This document shows positions 9,329 to 18,072 of a DNA stretch of 35,402 nt, piece after piece. How positions within the stretch are numbered: position 1 is the first letter of the stretch; the number at the start of each line of letters is the position of its first letter. The notes beneath the pieces were generated by a model. That model was not told the origin of the DNA. It was given only the letters and a program-made list of their open reading frames with translations, and ran no database searches. The DNA is from Blautia sp. Its GTDB lineage: Bacteria; Bacillota; Clostridia; Lachnospirales; Lachnospiraceae. The position numbers and the translations under genes were made by a program. The stretch is from positions 1-35,402 of the forward strand of contig JAETNR010000047.1 in NCBI GenBank assembly GCA_021772055.1. The letters are read 5' to 3'.

Positions 9329-10228
9329 TTAGTCCTCCTTCTTACTTATGATTTTAGAAACAATTCCGCTCACGATTAGAATAATCACAAACAGTGAGTA
9401 GGATATCGCTGCACCATAACCAAGTTTCGTAGAGCTCTTAAATGTCTGGTCAAAGAAATACATCATAGCTGTCAGACATGATCTACCAGGTCCGCCCAGT
9501 GCATTATTCATATTGCTGAATAACAGATACGGCTCATCAAAGAGCTGGAATCCACTGATAATACTTGTCAAAATCAAAAATACAGTGATTGGACGCAGAT
9601 GTGGGAATGTAATCTTCCAGAAAGCCTGCCATCTGTTTGCCCCATCTACCATGGCAGCTTCCTGCACATCCTCCGGTACAGTGGAAAGTGCAGCAAGATA
9701 AATCAGCAGATAATAACCAAGGTTTTTCCATACGATCATAAGGATTACAACAAACCTTGCGGTAAACGGTGTACCCAGCCAGTTGATGCCCTCTTCTATG
9801 ATTCCAAGGTTTACGAGAATGTTATTAACAATACCTGTTGACCAGTCAAACATAAAAGAAAAGATCATACCAATTGCAACAGGTGTTGTAATATACGGTA
9901 GCACATTAATTGTCTGGAACAGACGTCTGGATTTTGTAAGCTTATAAAGTAATACGGCAAGGCCGAGTCCACCTAGGATCAGGATCGGAATATATATGAT
10001 CATGATCAGAAACGTATTGCCTAGGGATTTAAAAAATAATTTATCCTTCGTAAAAATTCTGATATAGTTTGCAATACCAATAAATTTTCTGTTTGCTACT
10101 CCCATAACAGAATCCCAGTCTGTCAAACTGATATAAAGGGAATATAATGTTGGATATACAAAAAATAGAAAATAAAAAATAAAATACGGTGCCTGAAAAA
10201 ACGCTGCCCATTTTCTTTTTGCGTTCAT
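9329..10228 (-). CDS. Carbohydrate ABC transporter permease (MalF/UgpA type)
   Basis: A 299-aa permease with six predicted membrane segments (first around residues 13-33, last around 275-292). The EAA loop reads EAAMVDGANRWQAFWKITFP. The FDEPYLLF segment is typical of oligosaccharide permeases near a MalG-type partner. AAAGGAGG sits about 6 bases before the ATG. It is the second gene of the operon, 80 bases after the binding-protein gene, with a strong hairpin in the gap (10273-10295). Together with 8511-9326 it builds the membrane channel. Substrate cannot be deduced from the permease; the downstream beta-galactosidases suggest galactosides. Confidence 0.93.
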   Translation of the reverse strand: MNAKRKWAAFFQAPYFIFYFLFFVYPTLYSLYISLTDWDSVMGVANRKFIGIANYIRIFTKDKLFFKSLGNTFLIMIIYIPILILGGLGLAVLLYKLTKSRRLFQTINVLPYITTPVAIGMIFSFMFDWSTGIVNNILVNLGIIEEGINWLGTPFTARFVVILMIVWKNLGYYLLIYLAALSTVPEDVQEAAMVDGANRWQAFWKITFPHLRPITVFLILTSIISGFQLFDEPYLLFSNMNNALGGPGRSCLTAMMYFFDQTFKSSTKLGYGAAISYSLFVIILIVSGIVSKIISKKED

Positions 10229-10272
10229 TTTTTCCTCCTTTTTTGAAAAACAGGGATTTTTAGCGTCAATAA

Positions 10273-10295
10273 GGGCGCTGCATCACACAGCGCCC
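10273..10295 (-). terminator. Intercistronic hairpin between binding protein and permease genes
   Basis: GGGCGCTG (10273-10280) pairs perfectly with CAGCGCCC (10288-10295), loop 7 bases. No T run follows on the minus strand, so it is more likely an attenuator or 3' mRNA-protecting stem that keeps binding-protein mRNA more abundant than permease mRNA. The second importer has a hairpin at the same place (23178-23207). Confidence 0.6.
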
Positions 10296-10308
10296 CAAAT
10301 TTGTACTC

Positions 10309-11631
10309 TTATTCCACTGTATAATCCGGAAGTTTCATTTCTAATTCTTCTTTTAACTGTTCCATTGCATCCTCTGCTGTCATATCAGGATCATTGTTTA
10401 ATGCAGTTGTTACGAGATTCAGAGTTTCATGGATCACAATATCATCAAAGTTCATCGGTCTTGCAGCAATGTTAGGAACTATTTCGTTCAGGAATACATT
10501 ACCAAGATCCTGATCACCAAACCATGGGCTTGTTACTTTTGCAAGTTCCGGTTTTTCTTCATAAGGAGCTTTTGCACTTGTCATTAATCCGATAGGGTTC
10601 AGTGCCTCAGCGCCTTCTGTGGACAGTGTAGCAAATCTGATGAATTCCCATGCAAGGCGTTTGTCTTTACATGTTTTAGAGATACCAACGGTAGTTCCGC
10701 CCCAGCTGATGTTTCCTTCAGGAGCACTCATAAGTCCCCAGTGACCAGTTGTCTCTCCTTCCGGATCGTTTGGCACGATGTTAAAAGGAATTGACCATGT
10801 TGCACAGCCCGCAAAGATGTGTTTGCCTTCACCAAAGGATGCGTACCATGCAGGTGACCACGCTTCCAGTTTATCACATACATTGTTGTCACGAAGCTGT
10901 ACACCAAGTTCAATAGAACGCTGAAGTGTATCTGTTACCTTTATCACATCTCCTTCAATCCAGGATTTTGCACCCTGTTCACGGATGAACTGCTGGGCAT
11001 CTGCAATACCCTGAAGCATATGAATTTCTCCGTTACTCTTTTCATATACTTCTGCACCTTTTTCAATAAATGCTTCCCATGTAGGAAGCATTGCTTCCAG
11101 TTCCTTCGGATCATCTGTTCCGAGATATTCTTTCGCAAGGTCTTTTCTGTATGCAAATCCAGCCGGTGAAATACACTGCTCAATACCGCATACCTGACCT
11201 TTAGAGTTTACCATCTTTCCATGCAGATAATCGAAAGTATCATTGATGTAGAAATTGTATGGTTCTGCAGAAAGGTCTTCCCACATATCCAGTTCATAAA
11301 CTTTTGCTCTGGAATCCACAATTGCCCATGCAATATCCGGAAGTTCCGTTCCTGCTGCAAGTGCAGTCTGGTATTTCTGAAGTGTGTCACCGTTTGCCAT
11401 TGGAGTATATTCAAATTTAACATTTGGATATTTCTCGTTGAATGCTTTGGTTATTGCATTAAACCATGCATCATCCCATCCCCACATGGTCAGTGTTCCC
11501 TCATAATCTGAAGGAAGCTCTGCACTGTAATCCTCCTCTGCTGCGCTGACAGTAGCTGTACCTGTAAGTACGCTTGCAGCCATCATTGTTGAAAGACTTA
11601 ATGCCAACATTTTCTTTGTACGATTTTTCAT
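10309..11631 (-). CDS. Extracellular sugar-binding protein of the first ABC importer
   Basis: A 440-aa family-1 solute-binding protein. It has an export signal (KNRTKKMLALSLSTMMAASV) ending near VSAAEED, then the mature start LTMWGWDDAWFNAITKAF and the motifs LPDIAWAIVDSR and SWGGTTVGISK typical of oligosaccharide binders. There is no cysteine at the cleavage site, so the expected lipoprotein anchor is absent; a signal peptidase I site (VSA-A) is likelier. GGAGG precedes the ATG by 8 bases. It heads the importer-GH35-GH42 operon, 89 bases after the kinase gene. A likely regulator site lies at 11707-11723. The ligand is probably a galactose-containing oligosaccharide, inferred from the operon. 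Confidence 0.92.
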   Translation of the reverse strand: MKNRTKKMLALSLSTMMAASVLTGTATVSAAEEDYSAELPSDYEGTLTMWGWDDAWFNAITKAFNEKYPNVKFEYTPMANGDTLQKYQTALAAGTELPDIAWAIVDSRAKVYELDMWEDLSAEPYNFYINDTFDYLHGKMVNSKGQVCGIEQCISPAGFAYRKDLAKEYLGTDDPKELEAMLPTWEAFIEKGAEVYEKSNGEIHMLQGIADAQQFIREQGAKSWIEGDVIKVTDTLQRSIELGVQLRDNNVCDKLEAWSPAWYASFGEGKHIFAGCATWSIPFNIVPNDPEGETTGHWGLMSAPEGNISWGGTTVGISKTCKDKRLAWEFIRFATLSTEGAEALNPIGLMTSAKAPYEEKPELAKVTSPWFGDQDLGNVFLNEIVPNIAARPMNFDDIVIHETLNLVTTALNNDPDMTAEDAMEQLKEELEMKLPDYTVE

Positions 11632-11655
11632 TTACGTTTCCTCCGTTCGTTTTTG

Positions 11656-11723
11656 TGCTTCAAGCTTACCAAGATTCCGGCAAAAGAAAAACATGATAAT
11701 ATTTATATTCTGTATAGATTTTA
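11656..11723 (-). promoter_or_regulatory. Probable regulated promoter of the first importer operon
   Basis: On the minus strand, TATTAT (about 11696-11701) is a plausible -10 element, but no good -35 exists, as expected for an activated promoter. Just upstream lies TAAAATCTATACAGAAT (11707-11723), nearly the same as TAAAATCTATAGAAT upstream of the regulator gene (15107-15121). Downstream, TGCTTCAAGC (11656-11665, plus-strand reading) recurs upstream of the second importer (24664-24673). These shared words are candidates for YesN-type regulator binding. Confidence 0.4.
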
Positions 11724-13478
11724 TAGTTCTTTTTTCAGAGGCAAAGTAAGGATTACACGAGTGCCCTGACTCTTTCTTCTCTCGATCTGCATACCGTAAG
11801 GTTCCCCATAAATGTAGCGGATTCTGTCCCTTACATTGCTGACACCAATATGAATCCTTCCGTTGATATCGTCTATAAACTTCTCTCCATGTTCAAACAT
11901 TTCCAGCCGTCTTTCTGAAATGCCCACACCATTGTCTTCCACAAAGATCCGGAGATATTCCGAACACCTTTCTATGCTCACCCAGACTGTGCCTTTTTCC
12001 TCCAAAGGCAGGATTCCATGTAGGATTGCATTCTCTACAAGAGGCTGGATGCTTGTTTTCGGAATCTGATAATCCATATATTCTTCCTTACAGTCTATCT
12101 CTACCTCAAACAGATCCGGATAGCGAAAATGCTGAATATCCAGATAGGATTTGGTCAGCTCAAGCTCTTTACGGATGGAAGTCTCGATGTTGTTTTCTCC
12201 GAATTTCAAAGTTTCCTGCAAAGAAAAAATCAAAGCCTGGGAAATCCGCACAACCTCCTTATTTTTTCCCGCCGCAGCCAGATAAACAACTGTATTCAAT
12301 ACATTATAAAGATAATGAGGGTGAATCTGCGACAGCATGATTTCATATTCCATTTCTTTCTGCGTCTTTTCATATCTGATTCTCTCGTTAATACCCGCGT
12401 GAATCACAGCAATCATATTGTTATAACATTCATACAAAGTCTGAATCTCATCCTTCGTCTGAATCACTTCAAGTTTTTTCAAATTCTCATAATTATTCTG
12501 ACTCATTTTTTCGGAAAGATAGCTGATAGGAGATATCACCTCGCCCAAAAATTTGGATACCACAATCCAGATTGAAATGATGGAAAGCACAAATGACAGA
12601 AAGAAAAACCGCAGCACATAATTGCTGTTTTCCCACAAAAACCGTTTTGTGACAAGACCACAAATTTTCCAGTCCGTACCTTCAATTTTCTGAATAACCA
12701 GATATCCCTCATTTATCTCATATGTACCTGTGTCCTCGTATTCCGGGTACTTCTCTAAAAGCTTATGAACAGAATACTCCTCACTGCTTTCATAAAGGTT
12801 TGCATCATTATGTCCTACAAGGCAGACATTTTTATATTCTTTTACGTATTGCAACAGTGGTCCCAATACATAATCTTGACTGATTTCCATATAAAGCTTC
12901 CCCTTTGCCCTGGCAGTATCATAGACATCCCTGATATCAATACAGTAACAAAAAAGTCCTTGTCGCTCCCAGGTATCTGTTCCCTCATATGGATTGGAAA
13001 ATCTCCATTCCGGATGCTCTTTAAATTCCATAATCTCCGGAATACTCAATTTCGTGGTTACATAATTCTCATGAATACCGGAACTGCTGAAAACTTCCCC
13101 ACTATCCATCTCAATAAAAGAGCCCAACAAAAATAGACGCAGACCTCCGAAAAATTGCAGTCTTTTCATTATGGTATCTGTTTTTTTTATTTTATCGAAC
13201 GCGCTTAATGTCCTGTCTTCTGTCATCGCACGCTGCATATTCTCATCTGCAACAATGCTGATTGCAAGATTGTGGATATCCTCCACCTGCACCTCCATCT
13301 GCTGTGACACTTGCTGTAGTTTCGCATGCTCATCTGTAAGAACTCTATTCCTGACAATTCTCTCAAAATAAATATAACTAATCAGCGTACTGATCAGCAT
13401 AGACGCTGCCAGTACAACCATGATCACAATTACAATCCGTTTCCTTAAACGTCTGTTTCCTTCTTTTTTCCACTCCAT
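11721..13478 (-). CDS. YesM-type sensor histidine kinase (first two-component system)
   Basis: A 585-aa membrane sensor. Membrane segment 1 is at about residues 14-36, then an extracellular sensing domain of about 250 residues (Cache-like), then membrane segment 2 at about 289-308. A HAMP-like linker and coiled coil follow, then the His_kinase domain with IHPHYLYNVLN (H388 is the likely phosphoacceptor), and a HATPase domain with VENAILHGI, EDNGVGIS and IHIGVSNVRDRIRYIYG. CAGGAG lies about 9 bases before the ATG. The start overlaps the end of the regulator gene by 34 bases, so the two are translationally coupled. YesM kinases pair with YesN AraC-type regulators and usually control the adjacent sugar importer, here 10309-11631. 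The signal is likely an extracellular oligosaccharide. Confidence 0.93.
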   Translation of the reverse strand: MEWKKEGNRRLRKRIVIVIMVVLAASMLISTLISYIYFERIVRNRVLTDEHAKLQQVSQQMEVQVEDIHNLAISIVADENMQRAMTEDRTLSAFDKIKKTDTIMKRLQFFGGLRLFLLGSFIEMDSGEVFSSSGIHENYVTTKLSIPEIMEFKEHPEWRFSNPYEGTDTWERQGLFCYCIDIRDVYDTARAKGKLYMEISQDYVLGPLLQYVKEYKNVCLVGHNDANLYESSEEYSVHKLLEKYPEYEDTGTYEINEGYLVIQKIEGTDWKICGLVTKRFLWENSNYVLRFFFLSFVLSIISIWIVVSKFLGEVISPISYLSEKMSQNNYENLKKLEVIQTKDEIQTLYECYNNMIAVIHAGINERIRYEKTQKEMEYEIMLSQIHPHYLYNVLNTVVYLAAAGKNKEVVRISQALIFSLQETLKFGENNIETSIRKELELTKSYLDIQHFRYPDLFEVEIDCKEEYMDYQIPKTSIQPLVENAILHGILPLEEKGTVWVSIERCSEYLRIFVEDNGVGISERRLEMFEHGEKFIDDINGRIHIGVSNVRDRIRYIYGEPYGMQIERRKSQGTRVILTLPLKKEL

Positions 13479-14998
13479 TTTCTATACTCCTGAGGCTTCA
13501 CCCCGACATTTTTTACAAAAATCTGGCTGAAGTACTGACTTGTCTTATATCCCACCATCTCTGCTACCTGAGTCACATTCTTATCTCCCTGTAAAAGCAG
13601 TCTCTTTGCTTCCTCTATTCTTAATCCTGTGAGGTATTTCAGAAACGTAAATCCTGTCTCCTTCTTGAAAACCTGTCCAAGATATACACCGTTCATGCTG
13701 AATACTTCACCCAAAATATCGAGTGTCAGTTCTTCATGATAGTGCTGACGAATATAATTCAGCATATCGCATACCTGTCTGGAATACTGATTGTTCTGGT
13801 TTCTTGAAATCGCTTCGAGCACCTGCTCAATCCTCCGGACATAGGAAAGACAAATTTCATCTGCCTTCGTTTCCTGGCTTTCCGACTCTCGTAAAATGAC
13901 TCCCTCTCTTTTTTCAAACTCCCTCACCAGATTTTCCAACATATAAATAAGTTCACGAAGTGCTCTCAGATTGTATTCCGGAAAACGCACAAGCTCAAAA
14001 AGATATTTTACATAGTTGGAAATTTCCTCACTTCCCCGGTTGATCAGGCTGCGCAGTTCTTTTTCGTGTTCATTCCAGGCAATCTGCTCTCCCTCATCTG
14101 CCTCTCTTAAGCGGTTCATCTCATAAATACATCTGCTTTTCCAGAAAACAGCATACCGGATATGACCGGACAATTTCTGGAACGTACGGCTGATTTCATC
14201 CCGATGTATCTCATCGCTGAAAACAATATTAAACTGGCAGTTTGGGATAGACACAAGATGACTGGCAATCATCCTGCTCCTTTGCTCGATTTTCCTGTTG
14301 ACCTGATAACGGCTGTTTATATTGTCCAGCCTGTATAAAACAAGAAGATTGTCCCCTGTAAGCAGAATATCCGCAACAAAGACAGTGTCCTCCTCATCCT
14401 CTGAAACCACTTGCTCCTAAAGATTTAATTCCTCTCTGTTCCACTCATCTTTCTGAAAACTTCCTTTTTCAAAAATCTCATTTTTATGAAGCAGCAGCAT
14501 AAAAAAACGATTCCCAAATTCTTTTTCATCAATGCCCAGAAGTTTTTTATTTTCTTCATTAAAAATCAGTTGTTCCATAAAGTATTTCTGATAAATTCTC
14601 TTTTTATGCTTGCTATTCTGCAGACTGCCACTCACCTTTTTCAATACCTGCAGCAGCTTTTCTTCACAAATTTCATGCTTTAAAAGATAATTGGACACAC
14701 CGTACTCAATTCCTTTCTGCGCATACTCAAAGTCCTTATAAGCAGAAAGCAAAATCACTTCAATATCTTTATTTCGCTTTTTCAATTCTCTGGCAAGTTC
14801 CAACCCGTCCATACCTGTCATTTTAATATCAGAGATAACAATATGCGGCTGAGCTTTATCATAAATCTCAAGAGCTTTTTTTCCACTTCTCGCTAGACCC
14901 ACGATTTCATAACCTAACGCCTCCCAGGAAATCATATTCCGCAGGTACTCCATGGCAAGAATTTCATCATCTACAAATAAGACTTTTACATTTCCCAT
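13445..14998 (-). pseudogene. YesN-type response regulator (REC + AraC), interrupted by an in-frame TAG
   Basis: One frame from ATG 14998 to 13445 would encode about 517 aa but has a TAG at 14417-14419 with no frame change. The upstream part (193 aa) is a receiver domain with acidic residues D10-D11 and phosphoacceptor D57 (ISDIKMTGMDG). The downstream part (GTG at 14410, 321 aa) holds the linker and AraC-type DNA-binding domain (LDILGEVFSMNGVYLGQVF; VGYKTSQYFSQIF). The intact paralogue at 19824-21353 is 509 aa, matching the joined length. The first start has GGGGGTGG upstream. A GGAG in the TAG region lies only 3 bases before the GTG, too close for good re-initiation. The result is either a dead regulator, a separately made DNA-binding fragment, or a sequencing error. 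Confidence 0.85.
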
Positions 14999-15090
14999 CT
15001 TTCCACCCCCTATACCAACTCTTTCCCTTTCCTGTATTTCCCATCCAACTATAAAATACTATTTTTTCTTTTTTTTCTCGACATAAATAA

Positions 15091-15121
15091 TATAGAATAT
15101 GTTTAAATTCTATAGATTTTA
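15091..15121. promoter_or_regulatory. Inverted repeat and probable regulator site upstream of the first YesN gene
   Basis: TATAGAAT (15091-15098) and ATTCTATA (15107-15114) are exact reverse complements separated by 8 bases. The right arm continues into ATTCTATAGATTTTA (15107-15121), which matches the site before the first importer. It lies about 93-124 bases upstream of the regulator ATG, in an AT-rich leader with a TATTAT -10 candidate near 15086-15091. Autoregulation by the YesN protein is a reasonable but untested reading. Confidence 0.45.
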
Positions 15122-15203
15122 CTCATTTTTCCATAACAATATGAATAACCGAAGAATCGAGCCTGCCATGTTACTTGCATCAGCCGGCTTCTCTATTAAC
15201 GCC

Positions 15204-15240
15204 AAACAGTACCGCTGAAATTACATCAGCGGTACTGTTT
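15204..15240 (-). terminator. Rho-independent terminator after GH112
   Basis: Fifteen-base perfect arms (AAACAGTACCGCTGA at 15204-15218 and its complement at 15226-15240) with a 7-base loop. The stem begins inside the GH112 stop codon (15240-15242). The stem ends in an A/T run instead of having a separate T tail. It separates the GH112 operon from the next YesN/YesM operon. Confidence 0.75.
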
Positions 15241-17393
15241 TACAGATCTGTCGCTTCCTGATCAAAAGCTTCAATCATGAAGGTTTTCACACCTTTTTCC
15301 GTCTTTACGTTCACAGTCTGGGTTTCCTCTGAGTTATTAATTACTACCAATCTGCCAATTTCCGGATAATAAGCACATTCCGTATAAAGATTGTCTGTCA
15401 GGTAAAACCCTTCTGACTCTTTATCTCCCACATAAATAAGAAGATTCAAAAGCATTCTTGTGTTTTCCAGGCTGTATCTAAAACCACCCATATAAATCCC
15501 AAAACCTTTTCCAAAAGGATGGATTGTGAGATCCGGATTTCCATCATGAGCCATCAGAACCTGTGCTTTTCCGTCCGTAAGGAAGCGTTTCTCTTTTTTT
15601 GTCACAGATGCTCCTTCCGGAATAAGCCCCTCTATAGATGTTGTCTCAAACTGCCATTTTCCGTGGCAGACTCTTGCACCTGTATCTTCGTCCAGGCCAA
15701 GTACCGGCGCCATACGGTAAAAGCTGTCATAGCCTTCCACTGCAGAAGGCTGGTTGATTCCGATGAAGGTTCCTCCATTGTATGCCCAGGCATACAGTCT
15801 GGATACCACAGCTTCATCTTTCCATGCGTCACCACCGCTCCATGCATCTCCTGCACTGCCCGCATTGATAACAATGTCATATTTTTTAAGCGCGCCTGCT
15901 TTTACATCTTCAAAGCTAATGTAATCCACCTCAACAGGGAGTCCGGAAAGAGACTCATTTACATGAATCAGGTCATGCATATAGGTTTCATGGAAATGTC
16001 CAGACAGTGTCCAGGAACGGAGCTTGCCCCAGTAATGCAGAACTGCAACTCTTGGTTTAATAGAATAAGGCTTGCCAGAGCTGTGATACTGCTGCATCAT
16101 ACGGAATTCATCTGAAATTTTTTCAATGTAGTCCTGGAAATCCGGAAAATCTTCTGTAAGGTGAAGATATCCACCAAGCCCGATTCTCTGAATAGGCTCA
16201 CGAAGCAGTGCACGGCGCACGTTATTCCAGTATTTCTTTGCATCCAGTGTAGGATTTCCGCCCTCCATAAAGGTCGGCGCACCGCCAAGTCCTACAGGGA
16301 ACAGATACGGGTGGAGACGAAGCTCGTGCGTTTCAACATCTACGCCTGCGCAAAGTCTTGCCTCATATCCGGAGAAGACGCATTTGATTAGACCGTCAAA
16401 GCCAAACTCTTTGAATCTTTCTCCGTAAGGCTCCAATCCTACCCAGCTGTCATCATAGAATACATAAGCTTTTTTGTTATATTTATGGGTAATGTCAATC
16501 AATTCTTTCGCTGTCTCCACAACAAACTTATTGGTAAACTCCATCCAGTCTCTCTTTCGTTTATCTGCAGGCATATGGGTTACATGACGAAGACCTTTGT
16601 TCACAAAGTCTTCTGCAGTCATAGCATATCCGTATTCTTTTGCAAAATCATCCAGAGCCTTGTCGCTCACTGTGAAATCATAGGAGCCCCAATCTGTAAA
16701 CAGATTTCTGTTTTTCTCGTCAGCGCCCCAGATCCATACAAAGTTATAGAATAGAGAAGTAAATCTTACCACCGTGGTATCCGGATGGCTTTTACACCAG
16801 TTTTCCATCCACTCAGTGAGATAGGCTTTTGTCTCCGGATAGCGCGGATCCACCTGCATAAGATGTTCTTTGTCCCAATTATTTGTGGTGTGGTTGTACA
16901 TGGAAATTTCTTCCCAGATACGATAGGCAAGGAAGCTTACTGTGTAGGTGTGGAATGGCGTCACACCATGAATATGTACCGTTTCCGTCTCTTTTTCGTA
17001 ATTCCAGTTTTCTCCAGAAACTTCCATATTTGTTGTGCGGTCATACACCTGCCAGTGTTTCATTGCAGCTTCTGTAGCATTTGCCGCAAACTGCCCTCGG
17101 AAAAATTCCTTCATAATTTCAATATCCAGAGTACTTCTAGTTGCAAGAGCAGGGCTTGTCATAAGAAATGTCTGCTGAAGCTGTCCCGGATGTGCTTTTG
17201 CCCACTCATTATGGTCGCGAATAATACAGATTGTAGAATAAATTCCATAACCGGAATCCAGAATCTCATCAGAAAGGACTGTTCCATCACTATCACGAAT
17301 AACATCTGCGCCCCATTTTTCTGCCATTTTTAACGTCAGCTTTTCATATCCTGCTTCACCCGGAAGTGTGAAGCCTCCTTTTAATCTGCTCAT
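15240..17393 (-). CDS. lnpA: GH112 1,3-beta-galactosyl-N-acetylhexosamine phosphorylase (or galactosyl-rhamnose phosphorylase)
   Basis: A 717-aa cytoplasmic phosphorylase that splits Gal-beta-1,3-GlcNAc (lacto-N-biose) or Gal-beta-1,3-GalNAc (galacto-N-biose) with phosphate to galactose 1-phosphate and the HexNAc. Related GH112 enzymes act on galactosyl-beta-1,4-rhamnose. The N-terminus GGFTLPGEAGYEKLTLKMAE and FLMTSPALATRSTLDIEIM are family signatures. The general acid Asp lies in AYVFYDDSWVGLEPYG (D314 or D315), close to D313 known in the Bifidobacterium enzyme. GDAWSGGDAW and GGTFIGINQPSAVEG belong to the C-terminal domains. Length matches the family (about 710-750 aa). AAGGAGA precedes the ATG by 8 bases. 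It is the last gene of a regulator-kinase-GDSL-GH112 operon. No NahK, GalT or GalE is in the window to use its products. Confidence 0.93.
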   Translation of the reverse strand: MSRLKGGFTLPGEAGYEKLTLKMAEKWGADVIRDSDGTVLSDEILDSGYGIYSTICIIRDHNEWAKAHPGQLQQTFLMTSPALATRSTLDIEIMKEFFRGQFAANATEAAMKHWQVYDRTTNMEVSGENWNYEKETETVHIHGVTPFHTYTVSFLAYRIWEEISMYNHTTNNWDKEHLMQVDPRYPETKAYLTEWMENWCKSHPDTTVVRFTSLFYNFVWIWGADEKNRNLFTDWGSYDFTVSDKALDDFAKEYGYAMTAEDFVNKGLRHVTHMPADKRKRDWMEFTNKFVVETAKELIDITHKYNKKAYVFYDDSWVGLEPYGERFKEFGFDGLIKCVFSGYEARLCAGVDVETHELRLHPYLFPVGLGGAPTFMEGGNPTLDAKKYWNNVRRALLREPIQRIGLGGYLHLTEDFPDFQDYIEKISDEFRMMQQYHSSGKPYSIKPRVAVLHYWGKLRSWTLSGHFHETYMHDLIHVNESLSGLPVEVDYISFEDVKAGALKKYDIVINAGSAGDAWSGGDAWKDEAVVSRLYAWAYNGGTFIGINQPSAVEGYDSFYRMAPVLGLDEDTGARVCHGKWQFETTSIEGLIPEGASVTKKEKRFLTDGKAQVLMAHDGNPDLTIHPFGKGFGIYMGGFRYSLENTRMLLNLLIYVGDKESEGFYLTDNLYTECAYYPEIGRLVVINNSEETQTVNVKTEKGVKTFMIEAFDQEATDL

Positions 17394-17412
17394 AGTTCAA
17401 TCTCCTTCAGGT

Positions 17413-18072
17413 TTATTTTTCGTTCAGCCATTTATCCTCTAATTTATTCAAAACCGCTTTGTAAAGTAATCTGTGCCCTTCTTTTGTAAAATGTATCCCA
17501 TCGCGCCCTACGGTTTTAATAATAGTTCCTGCATCCAGGAATTCACATTGATACTGCTTTGCCAATTTTTCGTACTCTGCACCAAGTAATTTGAGTTTTT
17601 CCATAGATTGTTCATCATATATGCCATAATAATAGGAGTCTTTCAGTTCTTCTCCAAGAAGCGGCGGAGCGATTAAAAGAATCTCCGGTATTTCTTTAAT
17701 ATCATAACTCTCGGGACTCCTCGCAATCTTTATCAAATGCTCCATTCCTCTCCCGATTTCTTTCACATTCGCGCCAAAAATCGCCCGGGCATCGTTAGTT
17801 CCCAACATAAACACTATTATGTCAAGAGGCTGATGGCTTTTCAGACATAATGGAAGTTCCTTTGTTCCATTACATAAAGCTGTCAATGGATCATCAAACA
17901 TAGTACTTCTTCCACACAGCCCTTCTTCAATCACTTTTGCTCTGCCTTCCAATGCGTATGCCAGCATCCCTGTCCATCTTTCGTTATCCTTATAACGCAG
18001 TTCCCATTGATTTGCTGCCTGCGGATTATGTCCCCAGGTATTAGAGTCTCCAAAGCATAAGATATGTTTCAC
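17413..18072 (-). CDS. SGNH/GDSL-type esterase
   Basis: A 219-aa hydrolase of the GDSL arylesterase-like type. All four SGNH blocks are visible: catalytic Ser in CFGDSNTWG (S10), Gly block GLCGRST (about 51-57), Asn in GTNDAR (N93), and D191/H194 in DGIHFTKEGH. No signal peptide, so it acts inside the cell. It starts with GTG whose last three bases overlap the kinase stop (GTGA), with AAAGGAG 7-8 bases upstream. It lies between the kinase and GH112 genes, 19 bases before GH112. Such enzymes in glycan loci often remove acetyl groups from sugars, which would expose acyl-decorated galactosides to GH112, GH35 or GH42. The true ester is unknown. Confidence 0.88.
   Translation of the reverse strand: MKHILCFGDSNTWGHNPQAANQWELRYKDNERWTGMLAYALEGRAKVIEEGLCGRSTMFDDPLTALCNGTKELPLCLKSHQPLDIIVFMLGTNDARAIFGANVKEIGRGMEHLIKIARSPESYDIKEIPEILLIAPPLLGEELKDSYYYGIYDEQSMEKLKLLGAEYEKLAKQYQCEFLDAGTIIKTVGRDGIHFTKEGHRLLYKAVLNKLEDKWLNEK

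Noticed and set aside
13171..13371. Cysteine-rich plus-strand ORF opposite the first kinase
   Set aside because: It is the antisense shadow of the kinase sensing domain; no start signal.
14417..14419. TAG as a pyrrolysine codon in the regulator, given the corrinoid-related genes nearby
   Set aside because: Pyrrolysine is known in methylamine methyltransferases, not regulators. No pyl genes are visible and the codon lies in a linker. Nonsense mutation or error is simpler.
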